Part shown: positions 49,447 through 58,344 of the stretch, piece by piece
Position numbering within the stretch: the stretch's first letter is position 1
How the letters are laid out: each line of letters starts with the position of its first letter
NCBI RefSeq assembly: GCF_014202975.1
Contig: NZ_JACHHZ010000008.1
Coordinates: 1 to 64,000, forward strand
Length of the DNA: 64,000 bases
Reading direction: 5' to 3'
Source of the DNA: Povalibacter uvarum
GTDB taxonomy: Bacteria > Pseudomonadota > Gammaproteobacteria > Steroidobacterales > Steroidobacteraceae
The notes under the pieces: generated by a model
Told to the model about the DNA's origin: nothing
The model's database searches: none
What the model saw: the letters and a program-made list of their open reading frames with translations, nothing else
Position numbers and translations under genes: made by a program

Positions 49447-50510
49447 GATCTCGACTCCGGCGACTGTCCGTTGAACGCGTCTTCCAGCAACTGCCGGATC
49501 GCGGCTTGCGTGACGGGACGCGGATTGGGGTAAGGAACGGATGTGGCGATCTGAGCAGCACGATCCAGGTCTTCATGCTTGAAGCCGATGTCACGCAACG
49601 AACGCGGCGCACCCACTTTCGCGCCGAGCTCCCAGATCGCCTGCGCAACCGCGCTGGTTCCGAATGAAGCAGCCAGACGCGCCTGTGCGTCGGGTGCTGC
49701 CACGAGGTTGAACGCGGTCGCATAAGGCAGTACGACTGCATGCGTCTCCGCGTGTGGCATGTTGAATGAGCCGCCAAGCGTGTGGCAGAGCTTGTGGTGC
49801 AGGGACATGCCGGTCGAGCCAAGCAGGATGCCTGCGAGGCACGACCCGTAGAGCATTTTGTCCTGTGCATCGAGATCGCCAGGATTCGCACACACCGCCG
49901 GCAGCGAGCGTGCAATGACGCGTGCTCCCTCCTGGCCGAGTGTCGACATCATGGGATTGGCGTTTGGCGCGTAGAGTCCTTCGACGAGATGCGCGAGCGC
50001 ATTCAGTCCGCTCGGGCCCGCCGTCCTCGCCTTCAGCGTCGTGAGGAGCTCGGAGTCGTAGATCACGCTGCGCGCAAGGACCCGCTGATCCTTGCCGGTC
50101 TTCTTGACACCATCGGTCGTGATTCCCCAGACCGCTGTCATCTCGGAGCCGGAATACGTGGTGGGCACCGCGATGAATGGCAGACCGCTCTCGAGCGCGA
50201 TGGCCTTGGCGAGTCCGATCGCGGAGCCGCCGCCGATGGCAATCAATCCATCCACCGAGTCGCGGCGCACAACGGCAGTGCAGGCTTCGACGAAGGGCGT
50301 GGGCACATGCTGCGCCACCTTGTCATACACCCCGACGCTGCGTGGGCCCAGCAGTTGATGGACCTGCGCCGCCGTTCCGGCATGACTCGGGCTCGCAATC
50401 ACGAGGACACGCTGGCAACCGATCGCCTCGACCTCCGCCGTGATTCGCGTACGCGAGCCACGACCGGAGATCACCCGCAGGCGGGCGATTTCGAAAACGA
50501 ATGGGTGCAA
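49443..50510 (-). CDS. maleylacetate reductase
   Basis: A 355-residue iron-containing alcohol-dehydrogenase-type enzyme. It shows G-G-G-S-A-I-G-L-A-K-A (nucleotide loop), V-P-T-T-Y-S-G-S-E-M-T, N-A-L-A-H-L-V-E-G-L-Y-A and H-H-K-L-C-H-T-L-G-G, the pattern of maleylacetate reductases (MacA/TftE/PnpD). It reduces maleylacetate to 3-oxoadipate with NAD(P)H, the step following both the hydroxyquinol dioxygenase and the hydroquinone pathway here. The start is a TTG at 50510 with GGAGG about four bases upstream. Confidence 0.9.
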   Translation of the reverse strand: MHPFVFEIARLRVISGRGSRTRITAEVEAIGCQRVLVIASPSHAGTAAQVHQLLGPRSVGVYDKVAQHVPTPFVEACTAVVRRDSVDGLIAIGGGSAIGLAKAIALESGLPFIAVPTTYSGSEMTAVWGITTDGVKKTGKDQRVLARSVIYDSELLTTLKARTAGPSGLNALAHLVEGLYAPNANPMMSTLGQEGARVIARSLPAVCANPGDLDAQDKMLYGSCLAGILLGSTGMSLHHKLCHTLGGSFNMPHAETHAVVLPYATAFNLVAAPDAQARLAASFGTSAVAQAIWELGAKVGAPRSLRDIGFKHEDLDRAAQIATSVPYPNPRPVTQAAIRQLLEDAFNGQSPESRS

Positions 50511-50615
50511 GAAACCTCCGCCGTCGATGCGACGTCAGCCAGCCGCCCGTGCGGGCATCCACTGGATATAACTGCCGGAGGGCGAAAGTGTCGACAATTT
50601 GACCGGCGTCCGCCG

Positions 50616-50685
50616 GTCATCCCCGCGAAAGCGGGGATCCATGCCTTTTCTTCGGATGGATTCCCGCGTTCGCGGGAATGACGAC
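50616..50685. repeat. REP-type palindromic repeat pair
   Basis: CCGGTCATCCCCGCGAAAGCGGGGATCCATGCC and, inverted, GATGGATTCCCGCGTTCGCGGGAATGAC lie between the reductase start and the receptor stop. Same family as the 22841 and 25827 copies. Confidence 0.82.
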
Positions 50686-50696
50686 GGACGGCCGTC

Positions 50697-53375
50697 CTAG
50701 TGCGTCGCGTACCGCAACGACATCCCCCACTCCCTCGGACGCGCCGGCGTCCCCGTGTCGATCTGGTCCGCCGGCAGGAAGAATCCGTTGATGCGATAGA
50801 ACTGGTTGAGGACGTTGGTGCCGAAGATCGCGAATTCCCAGCGATTGTCGGGACTCGCGAACGCCATCCGGGCGTTCATGACGCCATACGCAGGCTGGAA
50901 CGATCGGGTGTTGATGTCGAGTTGCGTCTGCACATCGTCCTGCCATGCATAGTCCGCTCGCAGGGAAAGATTGCCGGGTTGCAGCCGCCAGTCGTACTGC
51001 GCACCGAACGAGTACGCAAATCGGGGGGCATAGGCAAAGGGCGCACCCAGAGCGAGATTCTCGGCGTTGCCGATCTCGGTGAATTCCGTGTGCAGCCACG
51101 TTGCACCGTACTGCAGCAGCAGCGAACGGGACAGCTGCAGGGACCCTTCGATCTCGAAACCCCGGATCTGCGCTTCACCGGCGTTCGTCGTCCGCGGGAA
51201 GCCCGGAGCCTCCTGCAACTCTTCCGTGATCTGCACGTCGTCGTAGATTCCGAAGAATGCGGTGGCATTGAACCGCAGCCGCCCGCCGAACAGGTCGGCG
51301 CGCAATCCGAGCTCGTTGTTGGCGAGATCTTCCGGACCATATGGAGTGAAGCCCCCATTCGGCAGAAAAGGTACATTGCCTCCCGTAAATCCGCCCGCGC
51401 CGAAACCGTGTGCCCGAGTGAAGTAAGTCATGATCCGCGGCGTCCATTGATACTGGATCGACGCACGCGGCGACACCCGGTTGAACGTCGCCGTCCCGGA
51501 CTGATTGGGGAGCGGATCACCCGCGGCCTGGAGAGAGTCGCTCGGATTGCAGCACTGCTCCGCCTGGACGAACGCAGGCAGATAGGACGCCTGGTGGATC
51601 TCATCGGAGTTGTATCTCGCGCCGAGACTCAGCGTCAGTCTGCTCGTCTGTCGCCAGCTCCATTCGGCGAAGACGGCCCAGCCGCGCGATTCGATATCAG
51701 TCAGCGTGTTGATGAGGGGCGGATCGTAGCTTGCGTATCCGCCGCCCAGCGCTTCGCGTGCACTGAGCCATGGATCGAAGCGCAGCTCGTTGGCGACCCA
51801 GTTCTGCCGCGAACTGCGATTGTCGTCGGCGTAGTAGTACAGTCCGCTCGTTCCGGTCAACCGCTCGCCCCGGAACTGCAACTGCAATTCCTGGCTCGAT
51901 TCGGTCCGGCGCGACGCTGAGTAAGCTTCATAGATCGCATAAGGCGTTCCGTCGAAGTCGTGCCCCGTCTTCACATCGATGTCGCGGTAGCCGGTGATCG
52001 ATTTCAGCCGGACCTGGTCGCTCATCTCCCATTCCACCTGCAGCACGCCGCCGGCGGAGGTATAGCTGTTTCCCCAGATCGATCCAGGACTCGCGGTTTT
52101 CCATTCCTTGCGCGCGCCGTAGGTCCACTCGCTGTCGAGAGGCAGCCCCACTGCTTCGTAGATGCACAGGCTGTTCGGCACGCCGCCGACGAAGTTCACC
52201 GGCGGCGCGGAACCTGGGCACACCGGATTCAGCGCCCAGACTGCGGCCGGCGTACCGTCATTGCGCTGCTCCGCGTACTCGCCGATGAGCAGTGCGCTGA
52301 GATTCTCGTGCGGACGCCACTGCAGATCGGCACGCATGATGCGGTCGTTCTGGTCGCCGAAATCGGCATCGACCGTCGTGCTGTCGATGTAGCCATCGCG
52401 ATTGAGCGTCGCCGCTGTCAGCTTGCTGAAGAGCGTATCGGTGAGCGGCAGATCCGTGTTGAGGACGAAGTCCCTGCGCCCGGCCGAGCCGCCGGTGGCC
52501 TTCACTCGAATGCCCGGGTCCGTTCGCGGTTTCTGAGTCACGTACTGGATGGCGCCGCCCATGGCGTTCTTGCCGAACATCGTTCCCTGCGGACCTCGCA
52601 GCACTTCGATGCGTTCGACTTCGACGACGTTCATCAGCAAACCGTTCGCACCGCTGCGCACCACGTCGTCGACGTAGACCGCTACGCCGGGAATTCCACG
52701 AACCCTCATCGCGCCTGAAGTTCGACCGAAGAAGTTGCCGCCATTGACGGCGACACCTGGCACGCGCGCGTTGAGATCCTCTGCATTCTGGATGTCGCGA
52801 ACCTCGATCTCCTGCGCACCCATGGAGCTGACGGCGAGCGGCACCTGCTGGAGACTTTCTTCCCTGCGACGCGCGGTGACAGTGACTTCGGCAATGGCAA
52901 CGTCTGCGTGAGTGACGTCGTCGCCGGCCACACGCGGCGGGGCAGATGGGCTTTCCTCCGCGGGCACAGGAACGGGCTGCACCGCCCTTGGACGGCGGCG
53001 GATCGCAACGTTGCCCTGGTCATCGATGACGAATTCGAGATCGGAGTCGGCGAGCAGTTTCGCCAACCCGTCGCGCACGGTGAAGTAGCCGCGCAGCGAA
53101 GCCTTCGCGTGAGCGTCGACGGCTTCAGATGAATACAGGAGATGAACCTTGCCCTGCGTCGAGAATTCACGCAGCGCGGAGGTGAGCGATTGATTCTGGA
53201 TCTCGAAATGCAGACGTGGGTCGTCCGCGGGCACGGCTGCGCTCGCGGTCGCGCATGACAGCAATCCCAATCCTGTCAGCAGACCCGCAACGCCCCGACA
53301 TCGCGACGCGTGATGCCGCGCCCGACCGTTTCGCCCCAAGATTCCCCCCAGATGCATCCGGGCCGCCTGCGTCAT
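50697..53375 (-). CDS. TonB-dependent receptor with STN signalling domain
   Basis: An 892-residue outer-membrane receptor. The signal region (to about residue 47) is followed by an STN domain (about 53-115: D-P-R-L-H-F-E-I-Q-N-Q-S-L-T-S-A-L-R-E-F-S). The plug has V-E-R-I-E-V-L-R-G-P-Q-G-T-M-F-G-K-N. The barrel ends W-G-M-S-L-R-Y-A-T-H. The STN domain can signal to a FecR protein, and the pair at 42510-44209 is the nearest candidate. Its barrel sequence resembles the receptor at 31031 (G-Y-R-x-I shape, A-L-N-P-V-C-P-G motif in both), suggesting related cargo. Confidence 0.92.
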   Translation of the reverse strand: MTQAARMHLGGILGRNGRARHHASRCRGVAGLLTGLGLLSCATASAAVPADDPRLHFEIQNQSLTSALREFSTQGKVHLLYSSEAVDAHAKASLRGYFTVRDGLAKLLADSDLEFVIDDQGNVAIRRRPRAVQPVPVPAEESPSAPPRVAGDDVTHADVAIAEVTVTARRREESLQQVPLAVSSMGAQEIEVRDIQNAEDLNARVPGVAVNGGNFFGRTSGAMRVRGIPGVAVYVDDVVRSGANGLLMNVVEVERIEVLRGPQGTMFGKNAMGGAIQYVTQKPRTDPGIRVKATGGSAGRRDFVLNTDLPLTDTLFSKLTAATLNRDGYIDSTTVDADFGDQNDRIMRADLQWRPHENLSALLIGEYAEQRNDGTPAAVWALNPVCPGSAPPVNFVGGVPNSLCIYEAVGLPLDSEWTYGARKEWKTASPGSIWGNSYTSAGGVLQVEWEMSDQVRLKSITGYRDIDVKTGHDFDGTPYAIYEAYSASRRTESSQELQLQFRGERLTGTSGLYYYADDNRSSRQNWVANELRFDPWLSAREALGGGYASYDPPLINTLTDIESRGWAVFAEWSWRQTSRLTLSLGARYNSDEIHQASYLPAFVQAEQCCNPSDSLQAAGDPLPNQSGTATFNRVSPRASIQYQWTPRIMTYFTRAHGFGAGGFTGGNVPFLPNGGFTPYGPEDLANNELGLRADLFGGRLRFNATAFFGIYDDVQITEELQEAPGFPRTTNAGEAQIRGFEIEGSLQLSRSLLLQYGATWLHTEFTEIGNAENLALGAPFAYAPRFAYSFGAQYDWRLQPGNLSLRADYAWQDDVQTQLDINTRSFQPAYGVMNARMAFASPDNRWEFAIFGTNVLNQFYRINGFFLPADQIDTGTPARPREWGMSLRYATH

Positions 53376-53535
53376 CCCAGGATGCTGGAATACGCGACCG
53401 CCTCTGGGGCTTCACCATACACGCAAACACCGCAGCAAGCACAGCCGGGCCGGCTGCGCCTGACATCGTGCTCATTCCATGGCTGAGTCAACGGCCAGGG
53501 AAAGTCCCTAAGTCGATTATGTCGCTCTCAGGCGA

Positions 53536-54366
53536 TCAGACGTCGCCGCACGCCGTGGTCCGCCACCTGGAGCCGTCCTGCTCCTTGCGGAACTGGGTGC
53601 TCCAGATCAGGGGCTCGCGCAGATACTGCGGATCTTCGATCTGCGTCGTAACGACGATCCAGGGCGTCCCGTTCAGCACGAAGATGTCCCAGTACTCGGT
53701 CATCACCGCGTTCTCGCTGTATGGGAATCCATTTCTCTGTAGATACCCTGCGCGCATCTGCGTAGTGATGACACGCAACGCAGGACGCCCGGCGTCCGCC
53801 GGGGCGCGCGCGAACTGTCTCAAGTGGGGAGTTTCGTACCAGCTTCCGACCGACACGCCCTGCCAGGTCCGTTCGCCCGATGGCGCTGCAGGCCGCTTGA
53901 ATGGAATCACGCGCGACTGTGTGCCGGCGGAGAAATCCGCGCGCAGCGTTTCATCATCCTGCCACGTGATGTGCAAGCGGCCGGGTGTGCGGATGTTGCC
54001 TGCCGCACCATTCAGCTTGCATGCGTTGCCTGCGGCCTTGTCGGCAGCAGGATCGTAAGCAGCGGCAACCTTCTTCGCAGCATCGTTCGCCGGAATGCTG
54101 CCCCGATAGCCCACGGGCGGCATGGTCATTCGCTCCAGCCAGTCCTCGGTCACTACCGAAACCCAGTAGCCGGTGAGATCGATCGGCGCACCGGCTTTCG
54201 CTGTCGGCGGTGGCTTGGGGGCCTGCGCCGGCTGCTGACCACTGGTATTGCGGCGTTGCTGTGCAACGGATTCGGCAGCCGGCAGCGCCAGCAGCAGCGC
54301 CATTACCGTCATCCCCATCGCGCGCATCGTCTTGATGGCCGGGCTTCGCGCCAGCGCAGGTTTCAT
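53536..54366 (-). CDS. exported hypothetical protein of the D-L-(S/T)-G-x-W group
   Basis: A 276-residue exported protein. The signal segment is at about residues 16-36. After a Pro/Gln-rich spacer comes I-D-L-T-G-Y-W-V-S-V-V-T-E-D-W. Later parts include G-R-L-H-I-T-W-Q-D-D-E-T-L-R-A-D-F and E-Y-W-D-I-F-V-L-N-G-T-P-W-I-V-V. The D-L-T-G-x-W start recurs in the 27661 and 55509 proteins. Function unknown. It lies in a minus-strand run behind the metallo-beta-lactamase-fold gene and ahead of a TonB receptor. Confidence 0.68.
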   Translation of the reverse strand: MKPALARSPAIKTMRAMGMTVMALLLALPAAESVAQQRRNTSGQQPAQAPKPPPTAKAGAPIDLTGYWVSVVTEDWLERMTMPPVGYRGSIPANDAAKKVAAAYDPAADKAAGNACKLNGAAGNIRTPGRLHITWQDDETLRADFSAGTQSRVIPFKRPAAPSGERTWQGVSVGSWYETPHLRQFARAPADAGRPALRVITTQMRAGYLQRNGFPYSENAVMTEYWDIFVLNGTPWIVVTTQIEDPQYLREPLIWSTQFRKEQDGSRWRTTACGDV

Positions 54367-54412
54367 CGATCGTTCTCCGGATTCCTGGTCTGATGGACGC
54401 ATCGTGTGGCGC

Positions 54413-55492
54413 TCACTGCGCGGCCGCTGCTTGCGCAGGTGCGGCCGAGAGCTCGCGATAGGCGGCTTCGATGAACTGTTCCTTGGTCCATCCACGCTGC
54501 GGCGCGCCATAGATGCCGTCGTAGTCGAAGCTCGGACGGGCCGCTTTCACCTGCTCGAGCGTTTTGCCCTGCTTGATGAGGTCAGCGATCCGGTCGCGGA
54601 TGACCGTGAGCGCATCGCGGTAGATCACGACGCTGTACTCATCCGCCACCGGGCCGTACGCGGGGACGACGAGCGTGCCACCCTGAGCATTGAAGTCGGG
54701 CACTGCGAGGTCGATGATGCGATTGAGTCCATTGATCACGCCTTGCAGCGAACCGCCGCGCTCCGGCGTCAGGATCGGATAGCTGGTCGGCGTGAAGACT
54801 TCTCCCGCCACGATCACATCTGAACTGCGAAAGAAGACGATGCTGTCGCCATCAGTCGCGGCGTTCGGCTCATGGATCAGGATCACTGCTTCGTCATTGA
54901 AGCGCAGGTCGAGATTGCCCATGTAGTAGACGTCGACCGGCCAGCCGGCCTCCGGTGCCTTGCTGTTTCCGATCACGCCGCTCATGTGATTGAGCACACC
55001 TTCGTGTGCCTTGATCGAAGCCGTCTTGATCTCGCCGCGATCGCCAATGAAGCGACCCACGTTCGTGACGTTCACGTTGCCGCCGGTGTGTTCGGGCAGG
55101 AAGCTCGTGTTCAGGATGATGCGGAGCGGTTCGGGCGTGAGCTTGCGGATGGCGGCGATCAGCTTCTCGCTGGTTGCGGGCGTCTGGGTGTCGACGAGGA
55201 TCGCACCTTCCTTGCCGAACTGGACGACGCTGTGTGCACCGCCACCCGCGGCACCGATCAGGTAGACGTTGCCGCGCAGATGCATGACATCCAGCTCTGC
55301 CGGCACCGCTTCGGCAGCAACAGGCACCGGCTTCTGCGTCTTTGCCTTCTGCGCATGCGCAATCGAGAGCGGCACGAGCGCCAGCGCGCACACGGCCAGC
55401 ATCTCGAATGGACGTCTCGTCCGGACAGTGGCGGCCAGCATCGAATGGGAACTCACTGTGGCACTCCGTGGATCAGGCGTTGCTCTGTTCAT
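54413..55492 (-). CDS. metallo-beta-lactamase-fold protein with degenerate zinc motif
   Basis: A 359-residue exported protein. The signal segment (about residues 30-48, ending I-A-H-A-Q) precedes a metallo-beta-lactamase domain with G-A-I-L-V-D-T-Q-T-P and P-L-R-I-I-L-N-T-S-F-L-P-E-H-T-G-G-N. In active relatives the last block is N-T-H-x-H-x-D-H-T-G-G-N. Here only the final His (residue 135) is kept, while Ser130, Leu132 and Glu134 replace His, His and Asp. A binuclear zinc centre is therefore unlikely. The ATG at 55492 follows the upstream stop by 16 bases. Confidence 0.78.
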   Translation of the reverse strand: MNRATPDPRSATVSSHSMLAATVRTRRPFEMLAVCALALVPLSIAHAQKAKTQKPVPVAAEAVPAELDVMHLRGNVYLIGAAGGGAHSVVQFGKEGAILVDTQTPATSEKLIAAIRKLTPEPLRIILNTSFLPEHTGGNVNVTNVGRFIGDRGEIKTASIKAHEGVLNHMSGVIGNSKAPEAGWPVDVYYMGNLDLRFNDEAVILIHEPNAATDGDSIVFFRSSDVIVAGEVFTPTSYPILTPERGGSLQGVINGLNRIIDLAVPDFNAQGGTLVVPAYGPVADEYSVVIYRDALTVIRDRIADLIKQGKTLEQVKAARPSFDYDGIYGAPQRGWTKEQFIEAAYRELSAAPAQAAAAQ

Positions 55493-55508
55493 TGTCGTAA
55501 GGCCCGGA

Positions 55509-56405
55509 TCAGAACGGCGATGCCGGTTCGCCCCACTGCGGCAACTTCTCCGGCAACAGCTTCTTGAGATCCTGCTGGTACTCCGGATACAACTGCTTCG
55601 CACCGCCCTTCGTGACTTCGGGCGGGAAGCCCGTCTTGTCGCCGAACTCCTTGAGCATCGGATTCATGCCGGGCGGCAGCCAGTGCGCAACGAATCCTTG
55701 CGGACGTTCCACTTCGACGCGCGCAGTGCAGGTGTAGGGGTTGATCCACAGACCGGGAGCAAGCGTCCAGTTCCAGCTGCGCACCAGCGGCTCGGTGAGG
55801 TAGACCGGATCTTCGACCACGCTGACGAGGGTGAGAATGTTTTCGTGCCGGATCCAGTACTCGGTCAGCTTGCCTAGCGCACTGCGCGCGACGCCGTTGC
55901 GCCGGATCCAACCTTCCTTCAGATGCGTGGTATCGACGACCAGGATGTCGCCGTCCCACTTGCCCGTCGAAAACCCTTCCCATGTATGCGGCGCATTCGG
56001 CGACGGATGCGATCGGCCATCGACCCAGATCGTTCGCACGGGTGTCATCCAGCCGAGCATCACGTGATACGCAACGACCTTGAGCGAGTTCGGATCGAAG
56101 GTGGACCAGATCTTGAGGTGAGCGGGTCCATGCGGACCATAGTCCGCAGGATGCGGAGCACATTGGTGTTCCGGTACAGACCACTTGTTCGCGTCCCACG
56201 TCTCGGCACGCAGCAGTGCCGCTTCGTTGATCGGCAGGCCGGTGAAGTCGCCGATGTCGGGGCCACCGCCGCGATCCGCCTGGTCTTCGTGCATCTTCTG
56301 CGCCCACGAGCCGGTCAGGTCGACTTCCGCAGTCGCGTGCGAAGCGCCAAGCACACACAGAGCAAGCATCGCGGCGCGTAAAGGAGCGCAGTTTTTGATT
56401 CTCAT
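55509..56405 (-). CDS. exported hypothetical protein of the D-L-(S/T)-G-x-W group
   Basis: A 298-residue periplasmic protein. The signal peptide covers residues 1-26, then V-D-L-T-G-S-W-A-Q. The core has I-W-V-D-G-R-S-H-P, T-G-K-W-D-G-D-I-L-V-V-D-T-T-H-L-K and a C-terminal helical tail. The DGR-x-H-P and W-x-G-x-x-L-V-V-D-T blocks match those of the protein at 27661. Function unknown. It is the first of four minus-strand genes ending in a TonB receptor. Confidence 0.72.
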   Translation of the reverse strand: MRIKNCAPLRAAMLALCVLGASHATAEVDLTGSWAQKMHEDQADRGGGPDIGDFTGLPINEAALLRAETWDANKWSVPEHQCAPHPADYGPHGPAHLKIWSTFDPNSLKVVAYHVMLGWMTPVRTIWVDGRSHPSPNAPHTWEGFSTGKWDGDILVVDTTHLKEGWIRRNGVARSALGKLTEYWIRHENILTLVSVVEDPVYLTEPLVRSWNWTLAPGLWINPYTCTARVEVERPQGFVAHWLPPGMNPMLKEFGDKTGFPPEVTKGGAKQLYPEYQQDLKKLLPEKLPQWGEPASPF

Positions 56406-56514
56406 CTACGACGCGGCCTTGCGACCGCTCCCCCGGATGAAGTCCAAGAAACGATTTGAAGCTGAAACGATGGGCACGGGCCCTTGTCGACAAATTGCGT
56501 GTCGACGACCGGCA

Positions 56515-56886
56515 CTAGGGCTCCATCACGCCGGCGCCGCGCCCCGCAAGAAACTGGATGAGTGCTGTCATTTCCTGCGACGTGCACTGCGAACAGTTCC
56601 CGCCGGCCGGCATGTTCGGCGTGCCTTTGATCACGCTCTGCCGCATCCGCGTCACACCCTTCTCCAGTCGCAGGTTCCAATCCCGGCGATTCCCGGTGAG
56701 TGGCGCGGCGTTGAGGCCGCTGGCATGACACGGCTGGCAGGACTGCCTATAGAGCTCCGTAAGCTTCGGATCGGCCGGCAACAACTTTGCCGCTCGAACG
56801 GCGGGATCGATGGCGGGCGCGTCGTTGCCGGTACAGCCGGCTATCGACATTGACGCCAGAACGAGCAGCCGGAGGATTTTTGGCAT
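56515..56886 (-). CDS. cytochrome c lipoprotein
   Basis: A 123-residue lipoprotein. The lipobox is S-I-A-G-C (Cys18). The heme motif is C-Q-P-C-H (Cys50, Cys53, His54), with a candidate Met axial ligand in P-N-M-P-A-G. A second C-S-Q-C pair (no His) may form a disulfide, as in cytochrome c5-type proteins. It is divergent from the regulator operon at 57038. Likely a periplasmic electron carrier. The ATG at 56886 gives the lipobox signal. Confidence 0.82.
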   Translation of the reverse strand: MPKILRLLVLASMSIAGCTGNDAPAIDPAVRAAKLLPADPKLTELYRQSCQPCHASGLNAAPLTGNRRDWNLRLEKGVTRMRQSVIKGTPNMPAGGNCSQCTSQEMTALIQFLAGRGAGVMEP

Positions 56887-57037
56887 TGCGATAGGCTGAG
56901 GAACGAACGCGAGTCTCAGCGTGCTTAACGGCGCTGCCGCATGCGACACGACAATTTCGCCGCGGCAGCGGAATAAATGTCTGCGGGCGGCCGGCGGAAC
57001 GTTGGAATGTCCACAGCCCCCCCTCGCGAGAGTTCGC

Positions 57038-58339
57038 ATGCAGACGCCAGAACAGATCCGCGCGCTGGCCGATGAGATCCGCGCAGGCGGCCGGCTCGGC
57101 CGACCCGGCGTCATCTACCGGCTGTTCGACTACCTGGTCGACCGCTCCCTCGACGGCAGCCCGCCGAAGGAACTGGAGATCGCGGTCGATGTCTTCGGCA
57201 AGACCGCCGGCTTCGATGTCTCCCAGGACGCGGTTGTCCGGGTCTACGCCCACAAGCTGCGACGCAAGCTCGACGAGATCGGTGCCAGCGTGCCTGCCGG
57301 AATGGCACGGCTTGCGCTGACGAAAGGCGAGTACAGAGTCGCGCTAGCGAACCTCGCAGCGCATAGTGATGGAGCCGCCGATCCCGTCGCTGCAGCTGAA
57401 GAGACCCATGTCACGCCACTCGTGATGCTGATGAAGCAACCTCGGGTGAAGGGACTCACGCTGGCAGCGGCGACTGCACTGCTCGTTGCCGTCGCAGTCC
57501 TCTTGCTGCTGCAACTCCGGCCTGTCACCGACGAGATCGCGCAACTCCGCGCCAGCGAGGTCTGGGCGCCCTTCTTCAAGGATCAGCGGCCGATCACGAT
57601 CGTCGTCGGCGACTACTACATCTTCGGCGAGGCCGATGAGCAATCCGGCGAGATCAAGCGGATGGTGCGTGAGTTCTCGATCAACTCGGCACGTGACCTC
57701 GAGGCGCAGCTTCAGTCCGATCCGCGGCAGCGGTCACGTTACGAGGACCTGAACCTGGCCTATCTGCCCACTTCCACTGCGTTCGCCCTGCGCGATGCAA
57801 TGACCATCCTCGGCGCGCCGGGGCAGCGTCGCAATCGCGTCCAGATCGTGCTCGCGTCAGACCTGAATGCGACGACCATCCGGTCGTCGCACATCGTGTA
57901 CATCGGTCTCATCAGCGGCATGCGGGAGCTGCAGGACCTCGTGCTCGAGCGCTCGCGACTCAAGCTGGGAGAGTCCTATGACGAGCTCATAGATCGGGAG
58001 AACGGCCGGCACTATGTGAGCCAGGCCAGCAGCGCGCCGGCGGAGCGCTCGACATACAAGGACTACAGCTTCGTCGCCGGCTTCACTGGCCCCGCCGGCA
58101 ATCGCATTCTCATCGTCTCCGGCACGCGTGACGCGGCGGTCATGCAGAGTGCGGCCACGTTGACGGAGCCATCGACGGTCGATGAGCTGCGGCGCACGGC
58201 GCGATCGCTGAAATCATTCGAAGCGTTCTACGAAGTCGAGGGCATGGACCGGTTCAACCTCGACAGCAAGCTCCTGTTTGCCGTGCGGCATGATGATCAC
58301 CGCATCTCGCCAGCGAACGCTTTGGCCGCACTGCGCTGA
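57038..58339 (+). CDS. membrane-anchored winged-helix regulator
   Basis: A 433-residue one-component regulator. The N-terminal OmpR-like winged helix (about residues 1-103: P-P-K-E-L-E-I-A-V-D-V-F-G-K ... V-R-V-Y-A-H-K-L-R-R-K-L-D-E ... K-G-E-Y-R-V) is followed by one transmembrane helix (about 138-160) and a 270-residue periplasmic sensor domain with V-V-G-D-Y-Y-I-F-G-E-A-D and a Rossmann-like H-I-V-Y-I-G-L-I-S-G-M-R-E-L. The layout is like ToxR/CadC-type direct membrane regulators. It heads an operon with a cytochrome, a PPIase and a HupE-like protein and may control it. The start at 57038 begins the winged helix. Confidence 0.82.
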   Translation: MQTPEQIRALADEIRAGGRLGRPGVIYRLFDYLVDRSLDGSPPKELEIAVDVFGKTAGFDVSQDAVVRVYAHKLRRKLDEIGASVPAGMARLALTKGEYRVALANLAAHSDGAADPVAAAEETHVTPLVMLMKQPRVKGLTLAAATALLVAVAVLLLLQLRPVTDEIAQLRASEVWAPFFKDQRPITIVVGDYYIFGEADEQSGEIKRMVREFSINSARDLEAQLQSDPRQRSRYEDLNLAYLPTSTAFALRDAMTILGAPGQRRNRVQIVLASDLNATTIRSSHIVYIGLISGMRELQDLVLERSRLKLGESYDELIDRENGRHYVSQASSAPAERSTYKDYSFVAGFTGPAGNRILIVSGTRDAAVMQSAATLTEPSTVDELRRTARSLKSFEAFYEVEGMDRFNLDSKLLFAVRHDDHRISPANALAALR

Positions 58340-58344
58340 TCCTA

